NCBI GenBank assembly: GCA_937907025.1
Contig: CALESJ010000026.1
Span: 124,001-188,000 of the forward strand
Length of the DNA stretch: 64,000 bases
Origin: an uncultured Faecalibacterium sp.
GTDB taxonomy: Bacteria; Bacillota; Clostridia; Oscillospirales; Ruminococcaceae
Direction: 5' to 3'
This document shows positions 35,377-44,734 of the stretch, one piece after another. The translations under genes and the position numbers were made by a program. The stretch's first letter is position 1; every line of letters starts with the position of its first letter. The notes under the pieces are model-generated. The model made no database searches. It saw only the letters and a program-made list of their open reading frames with translations, and was not told the origin of the DNA.

Positions 35377-37167
35377 TTATTGCTTGGCCGTTCTCTGTTC
35401 GGTTTCCCATGCAGTGAGCAGGACCGCAGATACCTGTTCCAGGTTTTCCCGTGCACTGACCACAGCCTGGGTTTCCGCCGGGGACATGGTTTCGGCTTTC
35501 TTGCGCCGGGTCTGCTTTTCCAGGGCCTTCTCCGCTTCCTTGATGCGGTTTTTGGTTTCCCGGTCCAAAGATTTGCCCGCCTTGCTGCCCAGCGCCGTAT
35601 TGACCCGGTACAGGGCACTTTCGGCGGCGTTCAGAGCCTCAATGGCAGATTTGCGTTCCTTATCCTGTCCGGCATACATAGCGGCATCCCGCATAGCCCG
35701 CTGAATCTCTTCCTCGCTGAGGTTGGAGGTGCCGGTGATGGTGATGCTCTGCTGTTTGCCGGTGCCCAGGTCCTTGGCGCTGACCGTCACAATGCCGTTG
35801 GCGTCAATATCAAAGGTAACTTCGATCTGGGGCACACCGGCCCAGGCGCGCTTGATGCCCTTGAGCGTAAAGTTGCCCAGCAGCTTGTTATCCCGGGCAA
35901 ATTCCCGCTCGCCCTGCAGCACCTTGATCTCGACGGTGGACTGGAACGGTGCCGCCGTGGTGAAGATTTTGGAAAAACGGGTGGGAATGGTGGAGTTACG
36001 TTCGATCAGATGGGTGGCCACACCGCCCACCGTTTCGATGGACAGGGTCAGCGGGGTCACATCCATGAGCAGCAGGCTCTCGCCGCCGCTGGCCAGCACT
36101 TCCCCGCCCAGGCGTCCGCCCTGTACGGCAGCACCCAGGGCCACACATTCATCGGGGTTCAGTGTCTTGGAGGGTTCCAGGTCGATCATGCGCATGACCT
36201 TGGCCTGCACCGCCGGGATACGGGTAGACCCGCCCACCAGCAGCACCTGGTCCAGGTCATTGGCGGCCAGTCCTGCATCCCGCAGGGCGTTCTTGACCGG
36301 CAGCGCGGTGCGTTCCACCAGATCGGAGGTCAGCTCGTCAAACTTGGCACGGGTCAGCGTGGTCTGTAAATGAATGGGTCCCATCGCCGTGGTAGCAATG
36401 AAAGGCAGGTTGATCTCTACCTGTCGGGCGCTGGAAAGTTCTTTCTTCGCCTTTTCCGATTCTTCCCGCAGGCGCTGCACTGCCACCGGGTCGTTGTGCA
36501 GGTCGATTCCGTGTTCGGTGCGGAAGTTTTCCATCAACCAGTTGGCAATGCGCTCGTCGAAGTCATCGCCGCCCAGATGATTGTCGCCGCAGGTGGCCAG
36601 TACCTGCACGATGCCGTCCCCAATCTGAATCAGGGAAACGTCAAAGGTACCGCCGCCCAGGTCATACACCATGACCGTCTGGGCCTTGCCGTTGTCCAGA
36701 CCATAAGCCAGAGCCGCGGCGGTGGGTTCGTTGATGATGCGCCGGACGTTGAGCCCGGCAATGCGCCCGGCATCCTTGGTGGCCTGACGCTGGGCATCAT
36801 TGAAATAGGCCGGCACTGTGATAACAGCTTCCGTTACCGGTTCACCGAGATACGCCTCGGCATCCGCACGCAGTTTCTGCAGCACCAGTGCGCTGATCTC
36901 CTGCGGGGTATAGCATTTTCCGTCGATGGGAATGCGCGTATCACTGCCCATCTTGCGCTTGATGCTGCAGATGGTGCGCTCGGCGTTGGTGACGGCCTGA
37001 CGTTTGGCCGGGTCGCCTACCAGGCGTTCGCCCGTTTTGGTAAAGGCCACCACCGACGGCGTGGTGCGCTGGCCTTCACTGTTGGGGATGACGACCGGCC
37101 GGGCGCCTTCCACCACCGCCACACAGCTGTTGGTGGTACCCAAATCAATTCCGATGATCTTGCCCAT
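35377..37167 (-). CDS. DnaK-type Hsp70 chaperone (probable paralogue)
   Basis: A 596-residue Hsp70. The nucleotide-binding domain has IGIDLGTTNSCVAVVEG, VPAYFNDAQRQATKDAG and INEPTAAALAYGLDNG; the substrate domain has DVTPLTLSIETVGG. Compared with the usual 610-640 residues it is short, and the C-terminus ends in WETEQRTAKQ without the acidic tail. No grpE or dnaJ lies nearby and no CIRCE element is visible. I therefore think it is a second, specialised DnaK, though it could be the only one if the heat-shock operon is split. A terminator-like hairpin lies in its leader. Confidence 0.88.
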   Translation of the reverse strand: MGKIIGIDLGTTNSCVAVVEGARPVVIPNSEGQRTTPSVVAFTKTGERLVGDPAKRQAVTNAERTICSIKRKMGSDTRIPIDGKCYTPQEISALVLQKLRADAEAYLGEPVTEAVITVPAYFNDAQRQATKDAGRIAGLNVRRIINEPTAAALAYGLDNGKAQTVMVYDLGGGTFDVSLIQIGDGIVQVLATCGDNHLGGDDFDERIANWLMENFRTEHGIDLHNDPVAVQRLREESEKAKKELSSARQVEINLPFIATTAMGPIHLQTTLTRAKFDELTSDLVERTALPVKNALRDAGLAANDLDQVLLVGGSTRIPAVQAKVMRMIDLEPSKTLNPDECVALGAAVQGGRLGGEVLASGGESLLLMDVTPLTLSIETVGGVATHLIERNSTIPTRFSKIFTTAAPFQSTVEIKVLQGEREFARDNKLLGNFTLKGIKRAWAGVPQIEVTFDIDANGIVTVSAKDLGTGKQQSITITGTSNLSEEEIQRAMRDAAMYAGQDKERKSAIEALNAAESALYRVNTALGSKAGKSLDRETKNRIKEAEKALEKQTRRKKAETMSPAETQAVVSARENLEQVSAVLLTAWETEQRTAKQ

Positions 37168-37187
37168 TGCGTATAAGTTCCTTTCCG

Positions 37188-37217
37188 AAAAAAGCCGGTC
37201 CGCAATGCCGGTCCGGC
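37188..37217 (-). terminator. Terminator-like hairpin in the dnaK leader
   Basis: On the minus strand GCCGG-A-CCG pairs with CGG-A-CCGGC (one A/A mismatch, 6-base loop), then TTTTTT. It lies just before the dnaK ribosome site (GGAAAGGAAC). Confidence 0.55.
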
Positions 37218-37341
37218 GCAGTTGCCCCGCAGGCTCTGCGCCTTGTTACATTTATTTTAGCGCGGGGAACATCAAAATGTGTTGCCAAATCGTAAACAGT
37301 GTGCGAAAAAAGCAAGAAGGCCGTCAGCTGCGCGCTTTGGG

Positions 37342-37370
37342 TTGACGATGAACCGCGGGAATGGTATATT
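37342..37370 (+). promoter_or_regulatory. Promoter of the GntR-hisB-glyA gene run
   Basis: TTGACG (37342-37347), 17-base spacer, TATATT (37365-37370), about 48 bases before the GTG start. Confidence 0.8.
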
Positions 37371-37418
37371 TTGTACTATACCTCAACGGGTGTAATTTGA
37401 GAACAGGAGCCCTTTTTC

Positions 37419-38141
37419 GTGACGCAAAATTATACAAGTCGTGATATTTATAAGAAATTATACGAAGAGATAATGTCCCTGCAGCGCAAACCGGGCGCTG
37501 TACTGCGGGAAAACGCTCTGTGTGAAGAGTTCGGCGTTTCCCGTACCCCGATCCGCAGCGTACTGCAGGAACTGCGCATTGCCGGGCTGATTGAGGTGAC
37601 TCCCTACAAGTCCACCCATGTGACCCGGCTGGACTTTGATACCATCAGCCAGCAGATCTATCTGCGTGTGGCGGTGGAAACGGCCGTGCTGCTGGATTTC
37701 TGTGATCTGTGCACGCCCGAACAGCTGGAACAGCTGAAGGCGCGCAACAATGCCCTGCGCCGTTTGATTGCACAGCCGGACCCGGCACCGGAGGCCTTCT
37801 ACCACCTGGACAGCTGCCTGCATGAATACTGGTTCACCGCCACCGGCAAGGACCAGCTGTGGAAGCTGATCCAGACCAACCAGAACAGCTATTCCCGCTT
37901 CCGGATGCTGGACCTTGTGGAAGCCCGCAACTTTGACGAGATCGTGACCGAACACGATGCCCTTTTGCAGGCCATTGCCGAAAAAGATACCGACCGGGTA
38001 CGCGCCGTATGTTCCAAGCATCTGTACGGCGGCGTGACCCGCCTGGGGCAGGAGCTGCCCACCAAATTTGCCGATTACTTCGTGCCCGGCACCCGCTGGC
38101 CGGACCCGGCACACAGAAAAGATGAGGCCAGTCAGTCTTAA
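37419..38141 (+). CDS. GntR-family regulator, FCD type
   Basis: A 240-residue regulator. The N-terminal winged helix has GAVLRENALCEEFGVSRTPI and RSVLQELRIAGLIEV, the GntR pattern. The C-terminal domain (about 80-220) is all-helical with conserved Asp/His positions (HLDSCLHEYW, EHDALLQAIAEKD) like the metal-binding FCD domain. Ligands in this group are usually organic acids or amino-acid derivatives. Start is GTG after AGGAG. hisB follows after 14 bases; it may control that gene and glyA. Confidence 0.9.
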   Translation: MTQNYTSRDIYKKLYEEIMSLQRKPGAVLRENALCEEFGVSRTPIRSVLQELRIAGLIEVTPYKSTHVTRLDFDTISQQIYLRVAVETAVLLDFCDLCTPEQLEQLKARNNALRRLIAQPDPAPEAFYHLDSCLHEYWFTATGKDQLWKLIQTNQNSYSRFRMLDLVEARNFDEIVTEHDALLQAIAEKDTDRVRAVCSKHLYGGVTRLGQELPTKFADYFVPGTRWPDPAHRKDEASQS

Positions 38142-38155
38142 AAGGAGGGATGGAT

Positions 38156-38743
38156 ATGGGACGTTCGGCAACGGTGACCCGCAACACCCGGGAAACCCGT
38201 GTGACCGTGACCATTGACCTGGACGGAACGGGACGTGCCGACCTGCACACCGGCATCGGTTTTTTTGACCACATGCTGGACGGGTTTGCCCGGCACGGAC
38301 TGTTTGACCTGAGCGTAAAGTGTGAGGGCGATCTGTTCGTGGACAGCCACCACACCATCGAGGACACCGGCATCACGCTGGGCATGGCCATTGCCAAGGC
38401 ACTGGGTGACAAGGCGGGCATCGTCCGTTACGGCAGCTGCATGCTGCCCATGGACGAAACCCTGGCCCTGTGCGCCGTGGACCTGGGCGGGCGGCCGTAC
38501 CTGGTGTACGATGCCGCCTTTGCATCCCAGAACTGCGGCGGCATGGACACCCAGATGGCGCGGGAGTTTTTCTACGCCGTTTCCTACACGGCGGCCATGA
38601 ACCTGCATCTGAAAGTTCTGTACGGCGAAAATGACCACCATAAACTGGAGGCCATGTTCAAAGCCTTTGCCAAGGCGCTGGATGCCGCCACCCGTCAGGA
38701 CCCCCGCATAGAGGGAGTGCTTTCCACCAAGGGCAGTCTGTGA
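38156..38743 (+). CDS. hisB: Imidazoleglycerol-phosphate dehydratase
   Basis: A 195-residue enzyme of histidine synthesis, forming imidazole-acetol phosphate in a Mn-dependent step. Motifs: GIGFFDHMLDGFARHG, VDSHHTIEDTGI and the C-terminal NDHHKLEAMFKAFA. The histidine metal ligands are all present. I chose the second ATG (38156), seven bases after AAGGAGG; the ATG at 38150 is too close to that box. No other his gene is in the window, so this is an isolated hisB within a glycine/serine/threonine-related run. Confidence 0.95.
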   Translation: MGRSATVTRNTRETRVTVTIDLDGTGRADLHTGIGFFDHMLDGFARHGLFDLSVKCEGDLFVDSHHTIEDTGITLGMAIAKALGDKAGIVRYGSCMLPMDETLALCAVDLGGRPYLVYDAAFASQNCGGMDTQMAREFFYAVSYTAAMNLHLKVLYGENDHHKLEAMFKAFAKALDAATRQDPRIEGVLSTKGSL

Positions 38744-38774
38744 CTGTCCGTCTGTCAAGCGAAAGGAGCCAGCT

Positions 38775-40028
38775 ATGTATCAGGATATGATGAACACCAT
38801 CGGCTTTGTGGAAGCCGCCGACCCCGAACTGGGCGCCGCCATGCAGCGTGAGCTGGGACGTCAGCGCCAGAACATCGAGCTCATTGCCAGCGAGAACATC
38901 GTTTCCCCCGCCGTTATGGCAGCCATGGGCAGTGTGCTGACCAACAAGTATGCCGAGGGCTATCCCGGCCACCGCTACTATGGCGGCTGCCAGTATGTGG
39001 ATGAGGTGGAAAACATCGCCATCCGCCGTGCCTGCGAGCTGTTCGGCGCCAAGTATGCCAACGTGCAGCCCCATTCCGGCGCCCAGGCCAACCTGGCCGT
39101 CTATTTTGCCCTGCTGGATGTGGGTGATACCGTCATGGGCATGGACCTTTCCCAGGGCGGTCATCTGACCCACGGCTCCCCCGTGAACATGAGCGGCAAG
39201 AACTACCATTTCGTGTCCTACGGCGTCAACGAAAACGGCTTCATTGATTACGATGCCCTGGCCAAGCAGGTGGCCAAGGTCCGGCCCAAGCTGCTGGTGG
39301 CCGGTGCTTCCGCCTATCCCCGTGCCATCGACTTCCAGAAGCTGGGTGAGATTGCCCATGGCTACGGCGCCATGCTCATGGTGGATATGGCCCACATTGC
39401 GGGCCTGGTGGCCGGCGGCGTGCATCAGAACCCGGTGCCTTACGCTGACGTGGTGACCACCACCACCCACAAGACCCTGCGCGGTCCCCGCGGCGGCCTG
39501 ATTCTGACCAACAACGAATACCTGGCCAAGCGCATCAACTCCGCCATCTTCCCCGGCACCCAGGGCGGCCCGCTGGAGCATGTCATCGCCGCCAAGGCTG
39601 TCTGCTTCGGGGAGGCCCTCACCCCCGCCTTTAAAGAATACGCCTGCAAGATTGTGGAGAACGCCGCGGCCCTGGCCGACGGCCTGACCGCCCGGGGTGT
39701 GAAACTGGTGTCCGGCGGCACCGACAACCACCTGATGCTGGTGGACCTGAGCAACGAAAACTGCACCGGCAAGGAGCTGGAGCATAACCTGGACGAGGTA
39801 CACATCACCGCTAACAAGAACACCGTCCCCGGTGAGAAGCGCAGCCCCTTTGTGACCAGCGGCGTGCGTCTGGGCACCCCCGCCGTGACCACCCGCGGCA
39901 TGGGTCCGGCCGAGATGAAGATCATCGCCGACTGCATTGCCGACTGCATCTTCGACTTCGACAACAAGAAAGAGGAAGTGGCGGCGCGTGTGGCCGATCT
40001 GACCGCGCGGTTCCCGCTGTATGAATAA
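38775..40028 (+). CDS. glyA: Serine hydroxymethyltransferase
   Basis: A 417-residue PLP enzyme that interconverts serine and glycine and feeds one-carbon units to folate. Typical blocks: IELIASENIVSPAV, YAEGYPGHRYYGGCQYVDEVE, and the PLP-lysine site VVTTTTHKTLRGPRGG. Length is normal. AAAGGAG stands before the start. Next gene is a threonine aldolase, giving two ways to make glycine side by side. Confidence 0.97.
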   Translation: MYQDMMNTIGFVEAADPELGAAMQRELGRQRQNIELIASENIVSPAVMAAMGSVLTNKYAEGYPGHRYYGGCQYVDEVENIAIRRACELFGAKYANVQPHSGAQANLAVYFALLDVGDTVMGMDLSQGGHLTHGSPVNMSGKNYHFVSYGVNENGFIDYDALAKQVAKVRPKLLVAGASAYPRAIDFQKLGEIAHGYGAMLMVDMAHIAGLVAGGVHQNPVPYADVVTTTTHKTLRGPRGGLILTNNEYLAKRINSAIFPGTQGGPLEHVIAAKAVCFGEALTPAFKEYACKIVENAAALADGLTARGVKLVSGGTDNHLMLVDLSNENCTGKELEHNLDEVHITANKNTVPGEKRSPFVTSGVRLGTPAVTTRGMGPAEMKIIADCIADCIFDFDNKKEEVAARVADLTARFPLYE

Positions 40029-40053
40029 TTGAAGTGAGGCGTAATATCCTTTT

Positions 40054-41103
40054 ATGATTCGTTTTGAATGTGACTACGGCGAAGGTGCCGCCGCTCCGGT
40101 TCTGGACGCGCTGTGCCGTACCAATCTGGAACAGACTCCCGGCTACGGGGAGGACACCTACTGTGAACAGGCCCGCGCCCGCATCCGCACGCTGTGCAAC
40201 GCACCGGACGCCGAGGTCCAGTTTCTGGTGGGTGCCACCCAGGCCAACTTTACCGTGATTGATGCAGCCCTCAAGCCCTGGCAGGGCGTTCTGTGTGCAG
40301 ACAGCGGGCATATTCATGTGCACGAAACCGGCGCGGTGGAAGCCACCGGCCACAAATGTCTGACCCTGCCCAACCGGGACGGCAAGATCACCGCTGCCCA
40401 GGTAAAGGCCGCCGTGGACGCCCACTGGGCCAACCCCAGCCACGAGCACGAGGTCCAGCCCGGCATGGTGTACATTTCCAACCCCACCGAATGGGGCACC
40501 CTGTACAGCAAGAGCGAGCTGACCGAACTTTCCCGGGTGTGCCATGAGTGCGGGTTGTACCTGTTTGTGGACGGCGCCCGCATGGCTTATGGGCTTTCCA
40601 GCCAGGCAAACGACCTGACTCTACCGGATTACGCCGCTCTGTGCGACGTCTTCTATCTGGGCGGCACCAAATGCGGTGCCTTGTTCGGGGAGGCTCTGGT
40701 GCTGACAAATCCGGCGCTGGCCAAGGACTTCCGGTACGCCATCAAACAGCACGGCGGCATGCTGGCCAAGGGCCGGCTGCTGGGGCTGCAGTTCCTGGCG
40801 CTGTTGGAGGGAGAAAGCGATGCCATGCCGTATCTGGCTCTGGCCAAAAAGGCCGACGCCCAGGCCATGCGCATCCGGAATGCATTCCTGGCCAAAGGCT
40901 GCCGCATGCTGTACGACTCCCCCACCAACCAGCAATTCCCGGTTTTGCCCGACGCTTGGGTGCAGGCGCTGGAAGACCGGTACAGTTTCAGCAAGATGGG
41001 CAGCGTAGAACCCGGCACCACCCTGGTGCGGTTCTGCACCAGCTGGGCCACCCGCGATGAGGACGTGGATGCCCTGCTGACGGATATTGCCGCGCTGCGC
41101 TGA
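40054..41103 (+). CDS. Low-specificity threonine aldolase-type PLP enzyme
   Basis: A 349-residue fold-type I PLP enzyme. It has FECDYGEGAAAPVLDAL at the start, ADSGHIHVHETGAVEATGH in the middle and YLGGTKCGALFGEAL, where Lys binds PLP. It splits threonine or allo-threonine into glycine and acetaldehyde. The position right behind glyA suggests a joint role in glycine supply. A strong hairpin follows. Confidence 0.92.
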   Translation: MIRFECDYGEGAAAPVLDALCRTNLEQTPGYGEDTYCEQARARIRTLCNAPDAEVQFLVGATQANFTVIDAALKPWQGVLCADSGHIHVHETGAVEATGHKCLTLPNRDGKITAAQVKAAVDAHWANPSHEHEVQPGMVYISNPTEWGTLYSKSELTELSRVCHECGLYLFVDGARMAYGLSSQANDLTLPDYAALCDVFYLGGTKCGALFGEALVLTNPALAKDFRYAIKQHGGMLAKGRLLGLQFLALLEGESDAMPYLALAKKADAQAMRIRNAFLAKGCRMLYDSPTNQQFPVLPDAWVQALEDRYSFSKMGSVEPGTTLVRFCTSWATRDEDVDALLTDIAALR

Positions 41104-41116
41104 TTTTTTCCAATTA

Positions 41117-41166
41117 CAAACGCAAACCCCCGCCTTCCATAAGCACGGAAGGCGGGGGTTTGCGTT
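41117..41166 (+). terminator. Very long perfect hairpin after the threonine aldolase gene
   Basis: A 20-base perfect stem (41119-41138 with 41147-41166) around an 8-base loop. No T run follows on the plus strand, but the position right after the stop codon fits a terminator or 3'-end stabiliser. Confidence 0.75.
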
Positions 41167-41464
41167 GCTTGCCATATTTTTAAGGGGAAAAAGGGGGAAT
41201 CTATGTAAATCCGGTCGGGGGGCCGGCCTTGTTGGTTGTCTGGCCTTTGCCGGTTTTTTCGGCCACGATTGCAGCCGGTCCTCGCATTGGCAAAGGGCTC
41301 AGTGAGTATTTTCGGCGCTGGGGCCGTTTGTCTTTTCTTTTGCAGTTCCTTTTGACAGTTTTAAGTATACAGACAGAATGTGGAAAACGTTTAAAAGGGG
41401 TTTGAAGAATTTGGTAACAATATTTGAACGAATTGTGACCGACAAAATCTGCCCTCTCAAACGA
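41167..41464. other. Intergenic gap without recognised gene
   Basis: About 300 bases between two convergent operons. The short frames here lack ribosome sites and recognisable protein features. T-rich and A-rich stretches are more common than in the surrounding genes. I see no RNA motif. Confidence 0.5.
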
Positions 41465-41505
41465 TAAAAAAGCCCGGCCCCGGTGTTGCATACCGGGGCC
41501 GGGCC
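41465..41505 (-). terminator. Intrinsic terminator after metI
   Basis: A 13-base stem GCCCGGCCCCGGT / ACCGGGGCCGGGC; on the minus strand it is followed by TTTTTT. Confidence 0.93.
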
Positions 41506-41527
41506 TGTTATGATGCGGGCTGAAGTA

Positions 41528-42225
41528 TTACTTGCGCAGACGCTTATCACAACGGACTGCCAGCCAGGTACCAATGGACTGGAAGATCTGCACCATGATG
41601 ACCAGCAGCACCGTGGCCACCACCATGATGAGATACTTATACCGGTAGTAGCCGTAATTGATGGCGATCTGGCCCAGGCCACCGCCGCCGATGATGCCTG
41701 CCATAGCCGAATAGCCCAGAATGGTGGTCATGGCAATGGTGGCGTTGGCAATCAGGCTGGGAAGACTTTCAGGAATCATGACCTTGGTGATGATCTGCAT
41801 AGGGGTGGCGCCCATACTCTGAGCGGCCTCGATCACACCGCCGTCCACTTCCCGCAGGCTGGTTTCCACCAGACGGGAAACAAAGGGGAACGACGCAATA
41901 AACAGTGGGATAATGGAGGCCGGGGTGCCGATAGAGGTTCCCAGCACCGCCATGGACAGCGGCAGAACCGCAATCATGAGGATCAGGAACGGAACGCTGC
42001 GCAGCAGGTTGATCACTGCATTGAGCAGGGTCATGAGCCAGCCGGGCAGAGGCAGAACGCCGTCCTTCTCCCCTGCCACCAGCAGCACGCCCAGGGGCAG
42101 GCCCACCACCATGGCCAGGATGGTGGAAATGGCGGTGGCGTAAAAGCTCTCCCAGGTGGCAAAGGGCAGGTTGGGCAGGTTGTCCATCAGGACCTGCCAT
42201 TCATCCGAAGCAAACAGAAATTCCA

Positions 42226-42226
<1 letters not shown>
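41528..42226 (-). CDS. metI: Methionine ABC transporter permease
   Basis: A 232-residue permease with five to six membrane segments. It has the EAAQSMGATPMQIITKVMIPE loop, the EAA motif that docks on the ATPase, and IIGGGGLGQIAINYGYY typical of MetI. The start overlaps the metN stop by one base (TAATG). Third gene of the metQ-metN-metI operon; import of methionine (L and D) is the family role. Confidence 0.95.
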
Positions 42227-43227
<1,001 letters not shown>

Positions 43228-43314
43228 GGTTGTGATTCCTCCCGCGGGGCTGGACCGGGTGTGACGCGGCGGATCTGGCCGCCGTGTGCCGCAAACAGCC
43301 GTTTTGTGTTTCAT

Positions 43315-43345
43315 AAAAAGAGGAACGCCGGGTACCGGGCGTTCC
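43315..43345 (-). terminator. Hairpin with T run between metQ and metN
   Basis: GGAACGCC pairs with GGCGTTCC (43322-43329, 43338-43345); on the minus strand it is followed by TTTTT. It is well placed to end part of the transcripts after metQ and so yield more binding protein than transporter. Confidence 0.65.
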
Positions 43346-43368
43346 CGCTTTTTATGCTATCATGTTTT

Positions 43369-44304
43369 TCAGAAAATGGCAACCACAGCGCCGCCGTAGG
43401 TATCGGTGATGTAGTCCTTGACCTTCTGGCTCTGCAGCGCAGCGACCAGTGCCTTGGTGACGGGGGTATCTTCGTTGCCTTCCTTCACGACCAGCACGTT
43501 GGCGTAGGTCTGGGCGGCTTCGCTGTCGGCGTCTTCGGCAGCGATCGCATCAGCGGCAGAGGAGAAACCGGCTTCGGTGGCGTAGTTACCATTGATAACG
43601 GCCATATCCAGGGAACCGAGCTGACGGGGCAGCTGAGCGGCTTCGATCTCCACGATGTCCAGGTTCTTCGGGTTTTCGGCGATGTCGTTCTTGGTGGCGG
43701 TCAGGCCGGCGCCGTCCTTCAGGGTGATCAGGCCCTGGGCAGCCAGCAGCTGCAGGGCGCGAGCTTCGTTGGTGGTGTCGTTGGGCACGCCGATCTGGGC
43801 GCCGTCGGCCAGCTCATCCAGGGATTTGGTCTTGCCCGGGTACAGGCCCAGGGGTTCGTAATGGATAGCGGCCACACTCACCAGATGGGTGCCGTTTTCC
43901 TCGTTGAAGTTCTGCAGATAGGGGCCGTGCTGGAAGTAGTTGGCGTCCACTTCCCCGTTTTCGGTGGCCTTGTTGGGCTGGATGTAATCGGTGAATTCCA
44001 CCACTTTCAGGTTGATGTCGGCTTCGGCCAGGATTTCGCCGGCCACCTTCAGGATCTCAGCGTGAGGCACCGGGGAGGCAGCCACAGTGATGGTGGTGCC
44101 CTTCAGGGCCTCGTAATCCACGTCGGGGGCAAAGCCGTCGCCGGTCAGGGCGGTGGTATCAGCGGAAGCGGTATCGGCGGTGGAGGCGGTGCTCTCTTCC
44201 GAGGTGGCAGCGGTGCTTTCGGAAGAGGGAGCGCTGCCGCAGGCAGCCAGGCTCAGGGTCAGGGCGGCGGCCAGCAGGCCGGACAGCAGTTTCTTTTTCT
44301 TCAT
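43369..44304 (-). CDS. metQ: Methionine-binding lipoprotein
   Basis: A 311-residue NlpA/MetQ-family lipoprotein. The signal peptide ends in the lipobox LAAC (residues about 19-22), followed by a Ser/Ala/Thr-rich linker of some 35 residues. The ligand domain begins TTITVAASPVPHAEIL and contains NKATENGEVDANYFQHGPYL, typical of MetQ. It captures methionine outside the cell for MetN-MetI. It is the first gene behind a 330-base leader with a Met/Cys-rich peptide and a terminator. Confidence 0.95.
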   Translation of the reverse strand: MKKKKLLSGLLAAALTLSLAACGSAPSSESTAATSEESTASTADTASADTTALTGDGFAPDVDYEALKGTTITVAASPVPHAEILKVAGEILAEADINLKVVEFTDYIQPNKATENGEVDANYFQHGPYLQNFNEENGTHLVSVAAIHYEPLGLYPGKTKSLDELADGAQIGVPNDTTNEARALQLLAAQGLITLKDGAGLTATKNDIAENPKNLDIVEIEAAQLPRQLGSLDMAVINGNYATEAGFSSAADAIAAEDADSEAAQTYANVLVVKEGNEDTPVTKALVAALQSQKVKDYITDTYGGAVVAIF

Positions 44305-44453
44305 GGTTCTTTCTCCTTTATGTGTTTCTTTTTCATGTTCTTGGCAGCGGTGTTCGGATGGTCAGGTCACATTCGCACGCCGGGCTGCCGGCATCTGGGG
44401 CCGGTTTTCATAAGGGGTCCCTCCTTCTTTTTTGGTGAAGCAGCAAAGACAAA

Positions 44454-44490
44454 CAAAAAAAGCGGCAAGGCGCTTTCGGCGCCCTGCCGC
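44454..44490 (-). terminator. Attenuator-type terminator in the metQ leader
   Basis: On the minus strand GCGGCAGGGCGC pairs with GCGCCTTGCCGC (12 pairs, one G-U) around a 5-base loop, then TTTTTTT. It lies after the leader peptide stop and about 150 bases before metQ, so transcription must pass it to reach metQ. Confidence 0.88.
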
Positions 44491-44551
44491 TGCTGTTTCC
44501 TGCCTCAGACCGGGAAAAACGGACAAGGGGAAACATGCGCAGGTTGCCGAA
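44475..44551 (-). promoter_or_regulatory. Candidate antiterminator pairing in the metQ leader
   Basis: On the minus strand TTCGGC-AA-CCTGC (44551-44539) can pair with GCAGG-GC-GCCGAA (44487-44475): 5 + 6 base pairs around a 2x2 internal loop. The second segment includes part of the 5' arm and most of the loop of the terminator at 44454-44490, so the two structures exclude each other. The first segment lies 7 bases after the last Met/Cys codon of the leader peptide. Confidence 0.6.
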
Positions 44552-44603
44552 GCCCACTGCACATGCACATCATCATACCATCACGGCGTTCATTCAGAAT
44601 CAT
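44505..44603 (-). CDS. metQ leader peptide with a Met/Cys codon run
   Basis: A 32-residue peptide that starts MILNERRDG, continues MMMCMC at codons 10-15 and ends PFFPV with TGA at 44505. AAAGGGG stands eight bases before the ATG. It lies between a strong promoter and an intrinsic terminator upstream of metQ. Four of six consecutive codons are ATG and two are TGC, which is far from chance use in this GC-rich genome and points to a ribosome stalling sensor for charged tRNA-Met and perhaps tRNA-Cys. It is probably not a functional protein in itself. Confidence 0.75.
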   Translation of the reverse strand: MILNERRDGMMMCMCSGLRQPAHVSPCPFFPV

Positions 44604-44644
44604 GACAGCATCCCCTTTCCTTCAATCTCGGTTGGAATGGTGAC

Positions 44645-44673
44645 AGTATACCCCCTTTACCGGCCTGTGTCAA
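44645..44673 (-). promoter_or_regulatory. Promoter of the metQNI operon
   Basis: On the minus strand: TTGACA (44673-44668), 17-base spacer, TATACT (44650-44645). The expected start near 44638 leaves a leader of about 330 bases before metQ. Confidence 0.88.
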
Positions 44674-44734
44674 GCCTTTGCAGGCAAAAAAGCGGGATGG
44701 GGGGATGTTTTCCTAGATTTTTTCTATGTTTTTC

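Noticed and set aside
37168..37340. CIRCE heat-shock operator before dnaK
   Set aside because: No TTAGCACTC-N9-GAGTGCTAA-like inverted repeat is present.
44305..44640. SAM riboswitch or T-box before metQ
   Set aside because: I found no T-box motif (TGGNACCGCG-like) and no recognisable SAM-I core; the leader is instead explained by a peptide and two exclusive stems.
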